Positions 1-11,124 are shown, counted from the first letter of the stretch. The stretch is 64,000 nucleotides of DNA from Actinomycetes bacterium (GCA_021778895.1 JAJYBR010000007.1:1-64000); one strand, 5' to 3'. Numbers and translations: made by a program. Notes: generated by a model from the letters alone, not told the origin.

Positions 1-121
1 CGTGTTACTCACCCGTTCGCCACTAAATCTTTCGGAGCAAGCTCCTTGGATTCCGTTCGACTTGCATGTATTAAGCACGCCGCCAGCGTTCATTCTGAGC
101 CAGAATCAAACTCTCCATCAA
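1..121 (-). rRNA. rrs: 16S ribosomal RNA, 5' end (partial, runs off window start)
   Basis: Reverse complement reads ATGGAGAGTTTGATTCTGGCTCAGAATGAACGCTGGCGGCGTGCTTAATACATGCAAGTCGAACGG...GGCGAACGGGTGAGTAACACG, the universal 16S 5' region. Exact mature 5' end is approximate. Confidence 0.97.
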
Positions 122-153
122 GACTCTCGGGTTTCCCCTTCGAATCAGAGAGC

Positions 154-213
154 CGGACAGGTAGCTCTAACTCCTGTCCGACAGCGGTGGCACCACGGGG
201 TGGTACCGCCGCT
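154..213 (-). promoter_or_regulatory. 16S leader with two strong hairpins (154-180: 8-bp perfect stem; 183-213: ~14-bp stem, 3-nt loop)
   Basis: CGGACAGG...CCTGTCCG at 154-161/173-180; AGCGGTGGCACCAC-GGG-GTGGTACCGCCGCT at 183-213. Confidence 0.6.
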
Positions 214-383
214 ACTGCAACTTCGAACGACGAGTCCGGTTAGGCCCGTCCATCGTCGCCCTTACTGGCTTTTGGCTCTCGTTCTTCCGTTTTCAAGGAG
301 CGACCACGCACGCGGCAAGCCGGAGGTGCGCCTCACTTCCCGGGTCTCCCCGGCCCTTCCACCTCTCAGTGGCAGGGAATAAC

Positions 384-412
384 ACTCTAGCAGTGTGACC
401 ACCAGCGTGCAA
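384..412 (-). promoter_or_regulatory. rRNA operon sigma70-type promoter: TTGCAC (407-412), 17-nt spacer, extended -10 TGC-TAGAGT (384-389)
   Basis: Minus strand TTGCAC-GCTGGTGGTCACACTGC-TAGAGT upstream of 16S. Confidence 0.65.
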
Positions 413-440
413 CTCGGCGAGTTCCCGTCGTACCCTTCCG

Positions 441-3400
441 TCACTCAGGCGGTTGGGCCGGATACCACTCTAGCGCATCCTCGACGAACGCATTGAGCGT
501 CGCGATGAGCCGCATCTCCTCGGTGGAGCGCGCCCGCGTCTCGAGCAGCTCCTCGGTCGAGATCACGACGGCGAGGCAGCGCGCGCGGCTGATGGCGACG
601 TTCAGCCGATGACGGGAGAAGAGGAACTCCGCGCCGCGCACCAGCTCGGCGGCCGACGAGGTGGTCATCGAGAAGAACACCACGGGCGCCTCGCGGCCCT
701 GGAACTTGTCGACCGTGCCCACCTGCACGTCACCCAGGCGCTGGCCATCCAAGTGGTCCCGGATCGTTCTCACCTGATCGTTGAAGGGCGCCACCACCAT
801 GAAGTCGGCCGGCTCGAGGGGGCGTGTGCGGCCTTGGTGATCGGTCCACGGCGTGCCCAGCAACTGCGCCACGGCCTGGGCGATCGCGCTCGCCTCCACC
901 GGTGACGACGTCGAGCAGTCGGTATGCGAGACCCGGATCCAGCGCAGCCCGGTGCCCAGCACAGTCGACTGGCTCGCGCACGCGGGGTGGCTGGTGAGGC
1001 GGTCCTCGTAGATCTGATGGGAGATGTACCGGCACACGTCCGGGTGCATGCGGCGCGACTCGGTCAGGAAGACCCCGGCCGCCGTCGGGATCGTCGCGTG
1101 CGGGCCCAGCACGTGGGCCAGCACGCTCGAGCCCGCATCGCCGGGGTGGTCCGCCTGGGCGACTTGCGCGAGCTGCAGCGGATCGCCCAGCAGGATGAGG
1201 TTGCGCGCGGCGTTGGTGCAAGCGACAGCGTCGGCGAGAGCCAGCTGACCCGCCTCGTCGATGATGAGCACGTCGACGGGATAGGGACGCATGCCCGTGC
1301 GGGCCCACAGCCACGGGGACCCCGCCACGAGATTCATCTGGTTCGACTCGATCAGCGCGTGCCTCGAGCTCGTGTAGATGACGCCGTCGAGGCGCTTGCG
1401 CGAGTCGCCGCCCCAGCGCACCGCGCGCACCCCCTCGAGGGCTCCCTGCTCGCTCAGCTCCCGGTGCGCGGCCCCCAGCAGGTTGTCGATCGCCGCGTGG
1501 CTCATCGCGGTCACGCCGACGCGCAGTCCCGACTCGATGAGGTGCGCGACCAGGCGCGCGCCCCGGTAGGTCTTGCCGGTACCCGGTGGACCCTGGATGG
1601 CGACGTACGAGCCGTCCAGCTCGGTGCTCCAGGCCAGCATCTCGCCCACGTCGTCACGGAACTCCCCCGTCGGCGGGCCCCCGCCCGCGACGAAACGCGG
1701 TGGTCTCGCCGCCAGCAGCTCGGTGGCCACGGGATTGACGGCTTCCGCTCCGCCGGGGAAGGCCAGGCGGTGTGCCAACTCGGCGAGCGCGACGGCCTTG
1801 TCGTGCGGGGGGAAGAAGTCATCGCGAATCGCGACGATCGGAACGCGGAGGTCGTCGAGAGACGTCGGCGCCCACCGGATCATTGCCGTCCGGAGGTCGC
1901 CGTCGAAGCCGCGGATCGTCCCGAATCCCGGCTCGCCGTCGTCGAAGATCAGCAGGACGCTGCCCCGGGCCGCAAACGCCTCGTCGACAGGTTGTTCCGG
2001 CCAGGAGACCGCAACCTCGTAGCGCAGGGCGTCGGGCCGCCCCCGCACCGCCACCGCTGCGGGCTCACCCGACGCCCGCAGTGCGGCCAGGTAGTTCGTG
2101 TCCCCGAGCAGCACGTCGAGGCCCGCAGCCGCGGCCGCGAACTTGGGTGTCGTGGTCGCGCTGCGCTCGCGTCGCCAGTATCCCGTCAGGTCGCCCACCA
2201 GACGCTCGACGCTGGCGGCGGGGTACCCGCCGAGGATGCGCACCGCCTCGTCGACGATGTCCTCGTCCTCCTCGGCCACCAGCACGGCGGGTCGCCACAC
2301 CATGTCCGGGGGCCGCAGGGCGACCAGCCACTGGCGCAGGCTCCGTGTCGCATCGACATCGTCGCGGTTGTACCGGGCGATCGCGTCGAGGATCCGGGAG
2401 TCGTGGGTCTTCAGGTAGTTCTCGTACTCGACAACGGCTCCCGCCCCGCGCTCGATCCCCCCCTGGCGCTCGAATCCGGTCAACTTCTCCATCGCCTTGA
2501 GTCCGTACGACTCCACTCCCACGCGCACGGCATTGCGCACGACGGCGTAGAGGTCCACGAAGAGCCCCGTGTGGACGAGCTGGTCGAAGACGGCCTCGGT
2601 CGGCGTCCCCACGACGAACCGCTCGATCGCCGAGCGCTCGGTGTGGTTGTAGTGGTAGACGTGCATGCCGGGAAACTGGGTCCGCCGCTCGCCAAAGAAG
2701 TCGACCAGTCCGTCGAGCATCTCGCGCTGCGCGTCGAGGTCGTGGGCCCAACGCGCCTCGTAGTGCCATGCGCCCGAAGCAGTCCGGTAGGAGAGCCCGG
2801 CGAGGAAGAGTAGTTCCGCCTGGGGCGTCCAGAAGGGGTGACCCTCGAAGTCGAAGAACACGTCCCCGTCATCGGGTGCCGGCAGCAGCTCCAGACCGCG
2901 CCCGTAGAACGGGTCGTCCGAAGCCTCGATGAGCTCGAACGGCGGCGGCTCCTCGGGCCGCTCGCGCGACGACACCTGCAGGACGGCCTGGCGATGATGC
3001 CGGTGCCAGCGCTCGGGCGCGAGTGCCGGTCCACGATCCCTCGCCGCCAACTCGCCGAGCCGCGACACGCCCGCGTGCTCGAGCACGTGGCGCTCGGCCG
3101 CTCCGAGCGATGCGACCCACACCAGCGAATCGTTACGGCGCCACTCGGCTTCGCACACCGGTGCGTATTCGCAGATCGCGCAGTGCGCGCACTGCTCGGG
3201 TTCGGTCGCCTCGTCCCCTTCGTCGAGGAGGTGCCGGGCTACCTGCCGGCGCAGCCGGCGCCAGTACGGGCTGAACTGGTCGACGACCAGAGTCTCGATC
3301 TCCCCCGACCCGAGCCAGAGGTGCATCTGGCGGGGCTCGGTGCCCAAGACGGCGTGAATCGCCTCGGCGTAGAAGCACAGCTGGAGCACGTGCCCGGGCC

Positions 3401-3812
3401 GCGCGGCCGCACGGGTCAGCTTGGCGTCCACGGGCTCGTAGGTGCCAGCCTCGCCCGGCACCTGGATCACGAAGTCGGCGATCCCCCGAATGCCTCCCGA
3501 CAGCAGAGGCATCTGGTACAGCACTTCGTGACCCTCGTGCCACAGTGGGGCCACGCGCTCCACCCAGTCCGCGAAGTCCTCGGCGGGCTCACGGGGGGGC
3601 ACGCGCACGACGTCGCGCCCCTGGGCCTCAAAGGAACGCAGGCACGCGTCCTCGTGGCTCATCCCCTTCTCCATCAGCAGATCCGCCAGATCGCCCGCTG
3701 GGCTCGGCAGCGGAGTGATGGCTCCGCGCTCCTCGAGCCGGCGCAACGTCATCGAGTGCGCGCACTCGAGCCACGCCGAGATCTTGGACGGGGTCAGCAG
3801 GGTCTCGGTCAT
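441..3812 (-). CDS. TM0106-type RecB-like nuclease fused to superfamily 1 (UPF1/DNA2-like) helicase domain
   Basis: PD-(D/E)XK-type N-terminus with Cys-rich region, IQGPPGTGKT Walker A, DVLIIDEAGQ Walker B, GTVDKFQGREAPVV motif. Start may be 3827. Confidence 0.85.
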   Translation of the reverse strand: MTETLLTPSKISAWLECAHSMTLRRLEERGAITPLPSPAGDLADLLMEKGMSHEDACLRSFEAQGRDVVRVPPREPAEDFADWVERVAPLWHEGHEVLYQMPLLSGGIRGIADFVIQVPGEAGTYEPVDAKLTRAAARPGHVLQLCFYAEAIHAVLGTEPRQMHLWLGSGEIETLVVDQFSPYWRRLRRQVARHLLDEGDEATEPEQCAHCAICEYAPVCEAEWRRNDSLVWVASLGAAERHVLEHAGVSRLGELAARDRGPALAPERWHRHHRQAVLQVSSRERPEEPPPFELIEASDDPFYGRGLELLPAPDDGDVFFDFEGHPFWTPQAELLFLAGLSYRTASGAWHYEARWAHDLDAQREMLDGLVDFFGERRTQFPGMHVYHYNHTERSAIERFVVGTPTEAVFDQLVHTGLFVDLYAVVRNAVRVGVESYGLKAMEKLTGFERQGGIERGAGAVVEYENYLKTHDSRILDAIARYNRDDVDATRSLRQWLVALRPPDMVWRPAVLVAEEDEDIVDEAVRILGGYPAASVERLVGDLTGYWRRERSATTTPKFAAAAAGLDVLLGDTNYLAALRASGEPAAVAVRGRPDALRYEVAVSWPEQPVDEAFAARGSVLLIFDDGEPGFGTIRGFDGDLRTAMIRWAPTSLDDLRVPIVAIRDDFFPPHDKAVALAELAHRLAFPGGAEAVNPVATELLAARPPRFVAGGGPPTGEFRDDVGEMLAWSTELDGSYVAIQGPPGTGKTYRGARLVAHLIESGLRVGVTAMSHAAIDNLLGAAHRELSEQGALEGVRAVRWGGDSRKRLDGVIYTSSRHALIESNQMNLVAGSPWLWARTGMRPYPVDVLIIDEAGQLALADAVACTNAARNLILLGDPLQLAQVAQADHPGDAGSSVLAHVLGPHATIPTAAGVFLTESRRMHPDVCRYISHQIYEDRLTSHPACASQSTVLGTGLRWIRVSHTDCSTSSPVEASAIAQAVAQLLGTPWTDHQGRTRPLEPADFMVVAPFNDQVRTIRDHLDGQRLGDVQVGTVDKFQGREAPVVFFSMTTSSAAELVRGAEFLFSRHRLNVAISRARCLAVVISTEELLETRARSTEEMRLIATLNAFVEDALEWYPAQPPE

Positions 3813-3859
3813 CGCATCCTTCGGCACCTCGGGTCAGCAACCACGGTGGCACCGCAGTG

Positions 3860-4363
3860 TCACACGCCCTCCACCGCTCCCACGGCGAGCGCCGTCCCGC
3901 CCGTGATGCGCACCAACTCCTCGAAGGACGTGGGAAAGACGTAGCTGGGATGCCCGCCAGCCGCCCACACCACCGGCCACGCGGCCAGTGCCGTGTCGAC
4001 GATCGTCCGCACCGGCGCGGGATGCCCGAGCGGTGCGACACCCCCGATGGGCTGGCCGGTGTGCTCGCGCACGAAGTCCGGACCCGGTCGCCGTATCGCG
4101 GTCACGCCCAGCTCCTCGGCGATCCGATGGGTGTCGACGCGATGGGCGCCCGACGCGAGGATCAGGAGTGGTCCGCCGTCGGCCTCGAACAGCAGAGAGT
4201 TGGCCACCTGACCCACCTCGATGTCCAGTTGCGCGGCCGCGCGAGCGGCGGTCGGCGAGGGCTCCACGGTCTCGACGATGCGCGCGCTCGACCCCGCCGC
4301 CTCAAGTGCCGCCTGCACGCGCAGTCCGTTAGGGTGCCACGACTCGATCTCGCGGACGTTCAC
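3860..4363 (-). CDS. YbaK/EbsC family aminoacyl-tRNA deacylase-like protein
   Basis: VNVREIESWHPNGLRVQAALE...GQVANSLLFEA...IGGVAPLGHP; GTG start overlaps argH stop (GTGA). Confidence 0.85.
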   Translation of the reverse strand: MNVREIESWHPNGLRVQAALEAAGSSARIVETVEPSPTAARAAAQLDIEVGQVANSLLFEADGGPLLILASGAHRVDTHRIAEELGVTAIRRPGPDFVREHTGQPIGGVAPLGHPAPVRTIVDTALAAWPVVWAAGGHPSYVFPTSFEELVRITGGTALAVGAVEGV

Positions 4364-5753
4364 GTCGTCTCTCCCGCGCGCGCGGCCGCGATCCGGTCCT
4401 GCAGGGTCGCGTCCACGGCGTGCCAGGTCTCCAGCTGGTACGGCCACGCGACCGGCCCGGCCGCTCCGCGCGAGCTCCGGCTGCGCAGCGTCGCCTCGGG
4501 TTCGAAGACCGCCAGCAGTCCCGCCAGCTCGGCGGTCTCGGCAACGACGTCCCGGAAGGGGCGCCCCGAGCGCACGGACTCGCCCACCACCCGCCCCACC
4601 AGCTCGTGCGCCTCCCGGAACGGTCGACCCTGCTCCACGAGGCGCTCGGCTAGGTCGATGGCGGCCATGTACGGATCGTCGGCGGCCGTGCGGGCCACCT
4701 GGTCGTGGAAGTCCAAGGACCCGTAGGCCCCCCGCAGCGCCTCCAGGACCAGTGCGATCTGGGTCACCGAGTCGAGCAGGGGCTCCTTGTCCTCCTGCAG
4801 GTCGCGGTTGTAGGACAGTGGCAGACCCTTCAACACGACCAGCATGGTCGTCAGATTGCCGATGAACCGGCCCGACTTGCCCCGCGCCAGCTCGGCGACG
4901 TCGCTGTTCTTCTTGTGCGGCAGCATGGACGACCCCGTGGTGAAGTCGTCACCCAGGGTCGCGAAGCCGAACTCGCTGCTGGTCCACAAGACCAGCTCCT
5001 CGCCCATGCGCGAGAGGTGCACACCGAGCATCGCGATGTCGAAGAGCAGCTCGGCCACGTAGTCGCGGTCGCTGACCGCGTCCATGGAGTTGGCGAACGT
5101 CCGGTCGAACCCGAGGAGCTGCGCGGTGTATCCCGGGTCGAGGGGCAGTGACGACCCGGCGAGCGCCCCCGCGCCCAGCGGCGACACGTTGATGCGCCGG
5201 CGGGTCTCGAGCAGCCGGTCGACGTCGCGCGTCAGTGACCAGGCGTGGGCGGCGAGGTGATGGGCCAGGAGGACCGGTTGGGCCCGCTGCAGGTGGGTGT
5301 AACCCGGCAGGTACCGCGTCGGGTCGCGCTGGCCCAGATCCATCAGGGCCTCCCCGAGCCGCAGGGCGCCCTCGGCGATGTCGACGGTGGCGTCGCGCAC
5401 GAAGAGCTTGACCGTGGTGGCGACCTGGTCGTTGCGGCTGCGTCCCGTGTGCAGTTTGGCGCCCACGGGTCCCGCGATCTCCGTCACCCGGCGCTCGATC
5501 GCCATGTGGACGTCCTCGTCGCCCGGACCGCGCACGAAGGCCCCGCGAGCGAACTCGTCCTCGACGGCATCCAGCGCAGCCAGAATCTGCTCAGCCTCCG
5601 CAGCACTCAGGAGCGATGCCTCGACCAGGCCGCGGACGTGCGCGCGCGAGCCGGCCACGTCTTGCCGGTAGAGCAGGTGGTCGAAGGGGAAGCTCTCCGA
5701 GAGCCGCCACAGCGACTCGGCCATGGCCGAGTCGAACCGTCCGTGCCAGAGCG

Positions 5754-5757
<4 letters not shown>
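4360..5757 (-). CDS. argH: argininosuccinate lyase
   Basis: LWHGRFDSAMAESLWRLSES...GSSMLPHKKNSDVAELARGKSGR signature. Confidence 0.96.
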
Positions 5758-6976
<1,219 letters not shown>

Positions 6977-6977
<1 letters not shown>

Positions 6978-7465
6978 TACGCGCCCCTTCCCTGCTTGCC
7001 CACCGGCAAGGCTGCCAGCTGGCGGAACTGACCAACCAGTCGCCGTCCGCAGCGCTCGTCACGCGCGATGACGAGCACGGTGTCGTCCCCCGCAACACTA
7101 CCGAGTACGTCAGGCAGCACGCTTCGATCGAGTGCCGACGCCACGACGTGCGCGCATCCGGGCGGGGTGTGCAGCACGACGAGGTTGATCGAGCCCTCCA
7201 CGGACACGACCCATTCGGTCATCATGCGGCGCAGGTGGTCCAGCGGTGGAGCGCTCATCTTCGTGACGGTGGGCAGCACCAGGCGGCGCACCCCCTGGTC
7301 GTCGCGCACCTTGATGCTGCCCAGCTCGTGGAGGTCGCGCGTGACGGTCGCCTGGGTGGCGGCGACCCCCTCGGACTGGAGGCGGCCGACCAGCTGGGCC
7401 GCCGTCGAAATCGTCTCGTGCTCCAGCATCTCCGCGATGCGGTGCTGGCGCTGCGTCTTGGTCAT
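6977..7465 (-). CDS. argR: arginine repressor
   Basis: MTKTQRQHRIAEMLEHETISTAAQLVGRLQSEGVAATQATVTRDLHELG...; located in the arg operon. Confidence 0.95.
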
Positions 7466-8376
7466 GAGTCCTCCTTCATCCAGCGCAGTGCGCCGCGCAT
7501 CGCCGACACCCGATGGGCGACCTGGCGCCACACCAGCGATCGCGGCGAGTCCAGCACCTGCGCGTCGACTTCCTCGCCCCGGTGGGCCGGCAGGCAGTGC
7601 ATCACCACGGCAGCGCGATCCGCACCAGCCAGGAGCTCCTCGGTCACCTGGAACTCCCCCAACGCAGCGAGTCGCTCGGCCCGCTCGGCCTCGAGACCCA
7701 TCGAGATCCACGAGTCCGTGTAGACCACGTGAGCACCGGCCACGGCCTCGCGAGCCGACGCGACCAGGCGCAGCGACCCGCGCTCGATGCGACGGGGATC
7801 CTCGGGCCCGGCCGCCGCCAGCTGGTACGCGTCGGGTGCCCCGAGCACGACCTCGGCGCCGAGCCGGCGCAGCGCGACCGCCAGGGACCGGGCCACGTTC
7901 GTGACGTCCCCCACGTAGGCCACGCGCAGTCCCGCCAGATCCTCGACGCGCCCCGCGGTGAAGTGCTCGGCCATGGTCAGCACGTCAGCGATGGCCTGCG
8001 TCGGGTGGGCGGCCCGGCTGAGCAGGTTGATCACGCCCAGTCGGTCACCGACAGTCGCGACGAGCCGCTCAAAGACTCCGTGGTCGCGCACGCGCAGCGC
8101 ACAGACCGAGTAGTACTCCGCCAGGACGCGCCCCACGTCCTCGACCGACTCGCGGTGGTCGAGCCCGATCTCGTCACCGGTGATGAACATCGGCCAGCCC
8201 CCCAGCGCGCGCACGGCCAGCGCACTGGAGCTCCGGGTCCGCAGGCTCGGCTGCTCGAACACCAGCGCCACGCCCTGGCCGTGCAGGACGTCGCGCGGCT
8301 CTTCGAGCGCGTAGGAGCAGATCGCGGCCAGCGCGCCCTCCCCCAACTCCTCAAGGGTCACCACATGTCTCTTCAC
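7462..8376 (-). CDS. argF: ornithine carbamoyltransferase (divergent)
   Basis: FEQPSLRTRSS, AAHPTQAIAD, VMHCLPAHRGEEVD; between argB and argR. Confidence 0.9.
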   Translation of the reverse strand: MKRHVVTLEELGEGALAAICSYALEEPRDVLHGQGVALVFEQPSLRTRSSSALAVRALGGWPMFITGDEIGLDHRESVEDVGRVLAEYYSVCALRVRDHGVFERLVATVGDRLGVINLLSRAAHPTQAIADVLTMAEHFTAGRVEDLAGLRVAYVGDVTNVARSLAVALRRLGAEVVLGAPDAYQLAAAGPEDPRRIERGSLRLVASAREAVAGAHVVYTDSWISMGLEAERAERLAALGEFQVTEELLAGADRAAVVMHCLPAHRGEEVDAQVLDSPRSLVWRQVAHRVSAMRGALRWMKEDS

Positions 8377-9155
8377 GCCACGACCTCCGTACTCGGCGCC
8401 TGGTCGGCCAGCAGGTCGCGCACCGCGTGGGGCCGTGTGCCGTCACCGACCACGACCCGTCGAGCCCCCGCGCGCACGGCGTCCAGCGCCGCGCGTGCCT
8501 TGGGCCGCATCCCGTCGCGGATCGCCCCCGACTCCAGCATCCGCGTGATGTCCTCGCCGGTGACGTGCGCCAGGGCGGAGGACGCATCGTCGGGATCGGC
8601 GCGCAGCTGTTCCACGTCGCTGAGGAGGAACAGCGCCCGGGCACCCACCGCTCTGGCAATCGAACCGGCCACGGTGTCGGCATTGACGTTGACCATCCCA
8701 CCGTCACGCGCTAGGGCGATGGGGCTGATCACGGGGACCCACGACGCGCGCACCAGGGCCATCAGCGGTGCTGGGTCGACGTCGACGTCGAGGGCGGTAC
8801 GGCCCCATGCCGGACCAGCGGGTGTCCCTTGGACCATGCCGCCGCTGACCCCCGCCAGGCCGACCGCGGGGAGCCCGGCGTGCACCAGGGCGCAGGTCAC
8901 GGCGAGGTTCACCTCGCTGAGGGCCCACGCCACCACGCGCATCGTCTCGGTGTCGGTCACGCGCAGTCCGTCCGAGAAGTGGCTGGTCACGCCCATCCGG
9001 TCGGACAGCTCGCCGATCTGGGGGCCGCCGCCGTGCACGATGAGGACGCCCTCGTCGCGCAGGGCCTGCACGTCGGCCGCCAGCTCGACGAGGCGCGGCG
9101 CGTCGGCATCGACCCGATCGAGGGCGTGCCCGCCCAGCTTGACCACCACGGTCAC
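8373..9155 (-). CDS. argB: acetylglutamate kinase
   Basis: VTVVVKLGGHAL...VLIVHGGGPQIGELSDRMG...; GTG start overlaps argC stop. Confidence 0.93.
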   Translation of the reverse strand: MTVVVKLGGHALDRVDADAPRLVELAADVQALRDEGVLIVHGGGPQIGELSDRMGVTSHFSDGLRVTDTETMRVVAWALSEVNLAVTCALVHAGLPAVGLAGVSGGMVQGTPAGPAWGRTALDVDVDPAPLMALVRASWVPVISPIALARDGGMVNVNADTVAGSIARAVGARALFLLSDVEQLRADPDDASSALAHVTGEDITRMLESGAIRDGMRPKARAALDAVRAGARRVVVGDGTRPHAVRDLLADQAPSTEVVA

Positions 9156-10159
9156 GGCGTGACCCCCGCCCGCGGCAGGCCGGTGGTCTCTCCGAGACCG
9201 GTCGCGACGTTCCAGGCCTGGATCGCCTGGCCGGCCGCCCCCTTGATCAGGTTGTCGATCGCGCTCAGAACGATCAGCCACCCGGTGCGCGGGTCGAGGC
9301 GGGCCGAGACGACGCACAGGTTCGACCCCACCGCATCCTTCAGCGCAGGAGGATCGTCCTGGACGACGACGAAGGGCTCGTCGGCGTAGGCCTCCCGCAG
9401 GAGCGCGAGTGGGTCGAAACTCTGGTCGCGGACGCGGGCGTAGGCCGTCACCAGCATGCCGCGGCTCACCGGCAGAAGGTGCGGCGTGAACAGGACGCCC
9501 TCGCCGAGCTCCATCTCCATCTCGGCGGTGTGGCGGTGCGTGAGGAGCCCGTAGGCCTCCGCATTGCCCGCCAGACGGCTGAATTGCAGCCGTTCGCTCA
9601 ACGACCGGCCCGCTCCCGAGGTGCCGCTCAAGGCGTTGACGATGACGCTGCCCGGCTCGAGCAGGCCGGCGTCCGCGAAGGGCCCCAGCGCCAGGATGGA
9701 CGCCGTGGGATAGCACCCGGGCGACGCGACCAGGCGCGCCCCGGCCAGCTCGGAGCGGTGGCGCTCGACCAGCCCGTAGACGGCGTCACCCAGGTGCTGG
9801 GGCGCCACGTGCTCGTGCCCGTACCACCGCGCGTACGTCGCGGCGTCCCCCAGGCGGAAGTCCGCTCCGAGGTCCACGACGCGCACCCCGCGCGCCAGGA
9901 GCCCCGGGACGAGAGACTGGCTCTCACCGTGGGGCAAGGCGATGAACGCCGTGTCGACGTCGGCCTCGAGGGCCGCCTCGGTCGGGGCGTAGCGCTGGTC
10001 GCCCGCGATCGCCGCGAGGGCCGGCACGACCTCGCTCACCCGCCGTCCCGCCTGCGATGACCCCGTCGCCACCACGACGTCGAGGGCGGGATGGGCGTCG
10101 GCCAGCCGGTAGAGCTCGGATCCGGCATAGCCGCTGGCCCCGATGATCGCCACGTCCAT
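9152..10159 (-). CDS. argC: N-acetyl-gamma-glutamyl-phosphate reductase
   Basis: MDVAIIGASGYAGSELYRL...VASPGCYPTASILAL. Confidence 0.97.
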   Translation of the reverse strand: MDVAIIGASGYAGSELYRLADAHPALDVVVATGSSQAGRRVSEVVPALAAIAGDQRYAPTEAALEADVDTAFIALPHGESQSLVPGLLARGVRVVDLGADFRLGDAATYARWYGHEHVAPQHLGDAVYGLVERHRSELAGARLVASPGCYPTASILALGPFADAGLLEPGSVIVNALSGTSGAGRSLSERLQFSRLAGNAEAYGLLTHRHTAEMEMELGEGVLFTPHLLPVSRGMLVTAYARVRDQSFDPLALLREAYADEPFVVVQDDPPALKDAVGSNLCVVSARLDPRTGWLIVLSAIDNLIKGAAGQAIQAWNVATGLGETTGLPRAGVTP

Positions 10160-10160
10160 G

Positions 10161-10196
10161 ACGCAAGTTTATGCACACTGGTGCCCTTTTATGCAA
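10161..10196. promoter_or_regulatory. Two candidate ARG boxes (ArgR operators), 20 bp apart, overlapping the argC -10
   Basis: GCAAGTTTATGC (10163-10174) and GCCCTTTTATGC (10183-10194), each carrying TTTATGCA; adjacent to argC in an arg operon encoding argR. Confidence 0.65.
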
Positions 10197-10224
10197 ACGG
10201 CCGCGCTCCCGATACACTGGTCGG

Positions 10225-11124
10225 GTGTCACGTCGCGGCTGGGTGCTCTTCGCGGCCATGTCGGTCGTGTGGGGCATTCCGTACTTCTTCATCCGGATCG
10301 CCGTTCGCCAGCTCGACCCGGGCGTCCTGGTGCTCGGGCGCACCGCCCCGGCAGCGCTGGTCCTGATCCCCGTTGTCCTGCGCGGCCGCCACGTGTCTGC
10401 CGTGTGGCGTCATCTGGGCTGGATCGCGGCCTTCGCGTTCGTCGAGTTCGGCGTCCCCTGGTACCTGATGGCCACCGCCGAGCGCCACATCTCGAGCTCG
10501 CTCACGAGTCTGCTCATCGCGGCGGTCCCCCTGATCTCGGTGATCGTCCAGCTGGCACGGCGTGATGGGGAGCGCTTCGCGCCGCGGCGCTACGCCGGCC
10601 TGCTGGTCGGCGCCTCGGGCGTGATCCTGCTCGTCGTCAACGGCGCCCATGGCGGCTCGCTGCGCTGGATCGGACTCATGTTCGTGATCACCATCGGCTA
10701 CACCTTCGGACCGATGATCCTGGCGACCAAGCTGGCTGACGTCCCCGGCGTGGCCGTGGTGGCCGGGGCGACGGCCATGGTGGCAATCGCCTGGACGCCG
10801 TGGGCCATCGTGCACTGGCCCCACCACGTCGACGGCGAGACCCTCAGCTCGGTCGCGATCCTCTCGCTGGTCTGCACCGCCGGCGCCTTCCTGATCTTCT
10901 TCGAGCTCGTCAAGGAGGTCGGCTCCACGCGCGGTGTCGTGGTGACCTACACGAACACCGCGATCGCCGTCGTTTTGGGCATCGCGTTCTTGCACGAGCC
11001 CCTGACCGGGGCCATCGCAGTGGGCTTCCCGCTGGTGCTGCTGGGCAGCATCCTGGCCACCGCGCCCGCGTCAGCCACCGAGCGCGTAGACGCCTTCGAC
11101 GTGGACGAGCTCCTGCACGGTTAG
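10225..11124 (+). CDS. EamA/DMT superfamily transporter
   Basis: Ten-TM type protein: VSRRGWVLFAAMSVVWGIPYFFIRIAVRQLDPG...; GTG start. Confidence 0.85.
   Translation: MSRRGWVLFAAMSVVWGIPYFFIRIAVRQLDPGVLVLGRTAPAALVLIPVVLRGRHVSAVWRHLGWIAAFAFVEFGVPWYLMATAERHISSSLTSLLIAAVPLISVIVQLARRDGERFAPRRYAGLLVGASGVILLVVNGAHGGSLRWIGLMFVITIGYTFGPMILATKLADVPGVAVVAGATAMVAIAWTPWAIVHWPHHVDGETLSSVAILSLVCTAGAFLIFFELVKEVGSTRGVVVTYTNTAIAVVLGIAFLHEPLTGAIAVGFPLVLLGSILATAPASATERVDAFDVDELLHG

Noticed and set aside
2-382. 126-aa ORF at window start
   Set aside because: Lies over 16S rRNA and its leader, not protein coding.
924-2813. 629-aa plus-strand ORF
   Set aside because: Antisense of the nuclease-helicase; arises from GC-skewed codons, no family signature.
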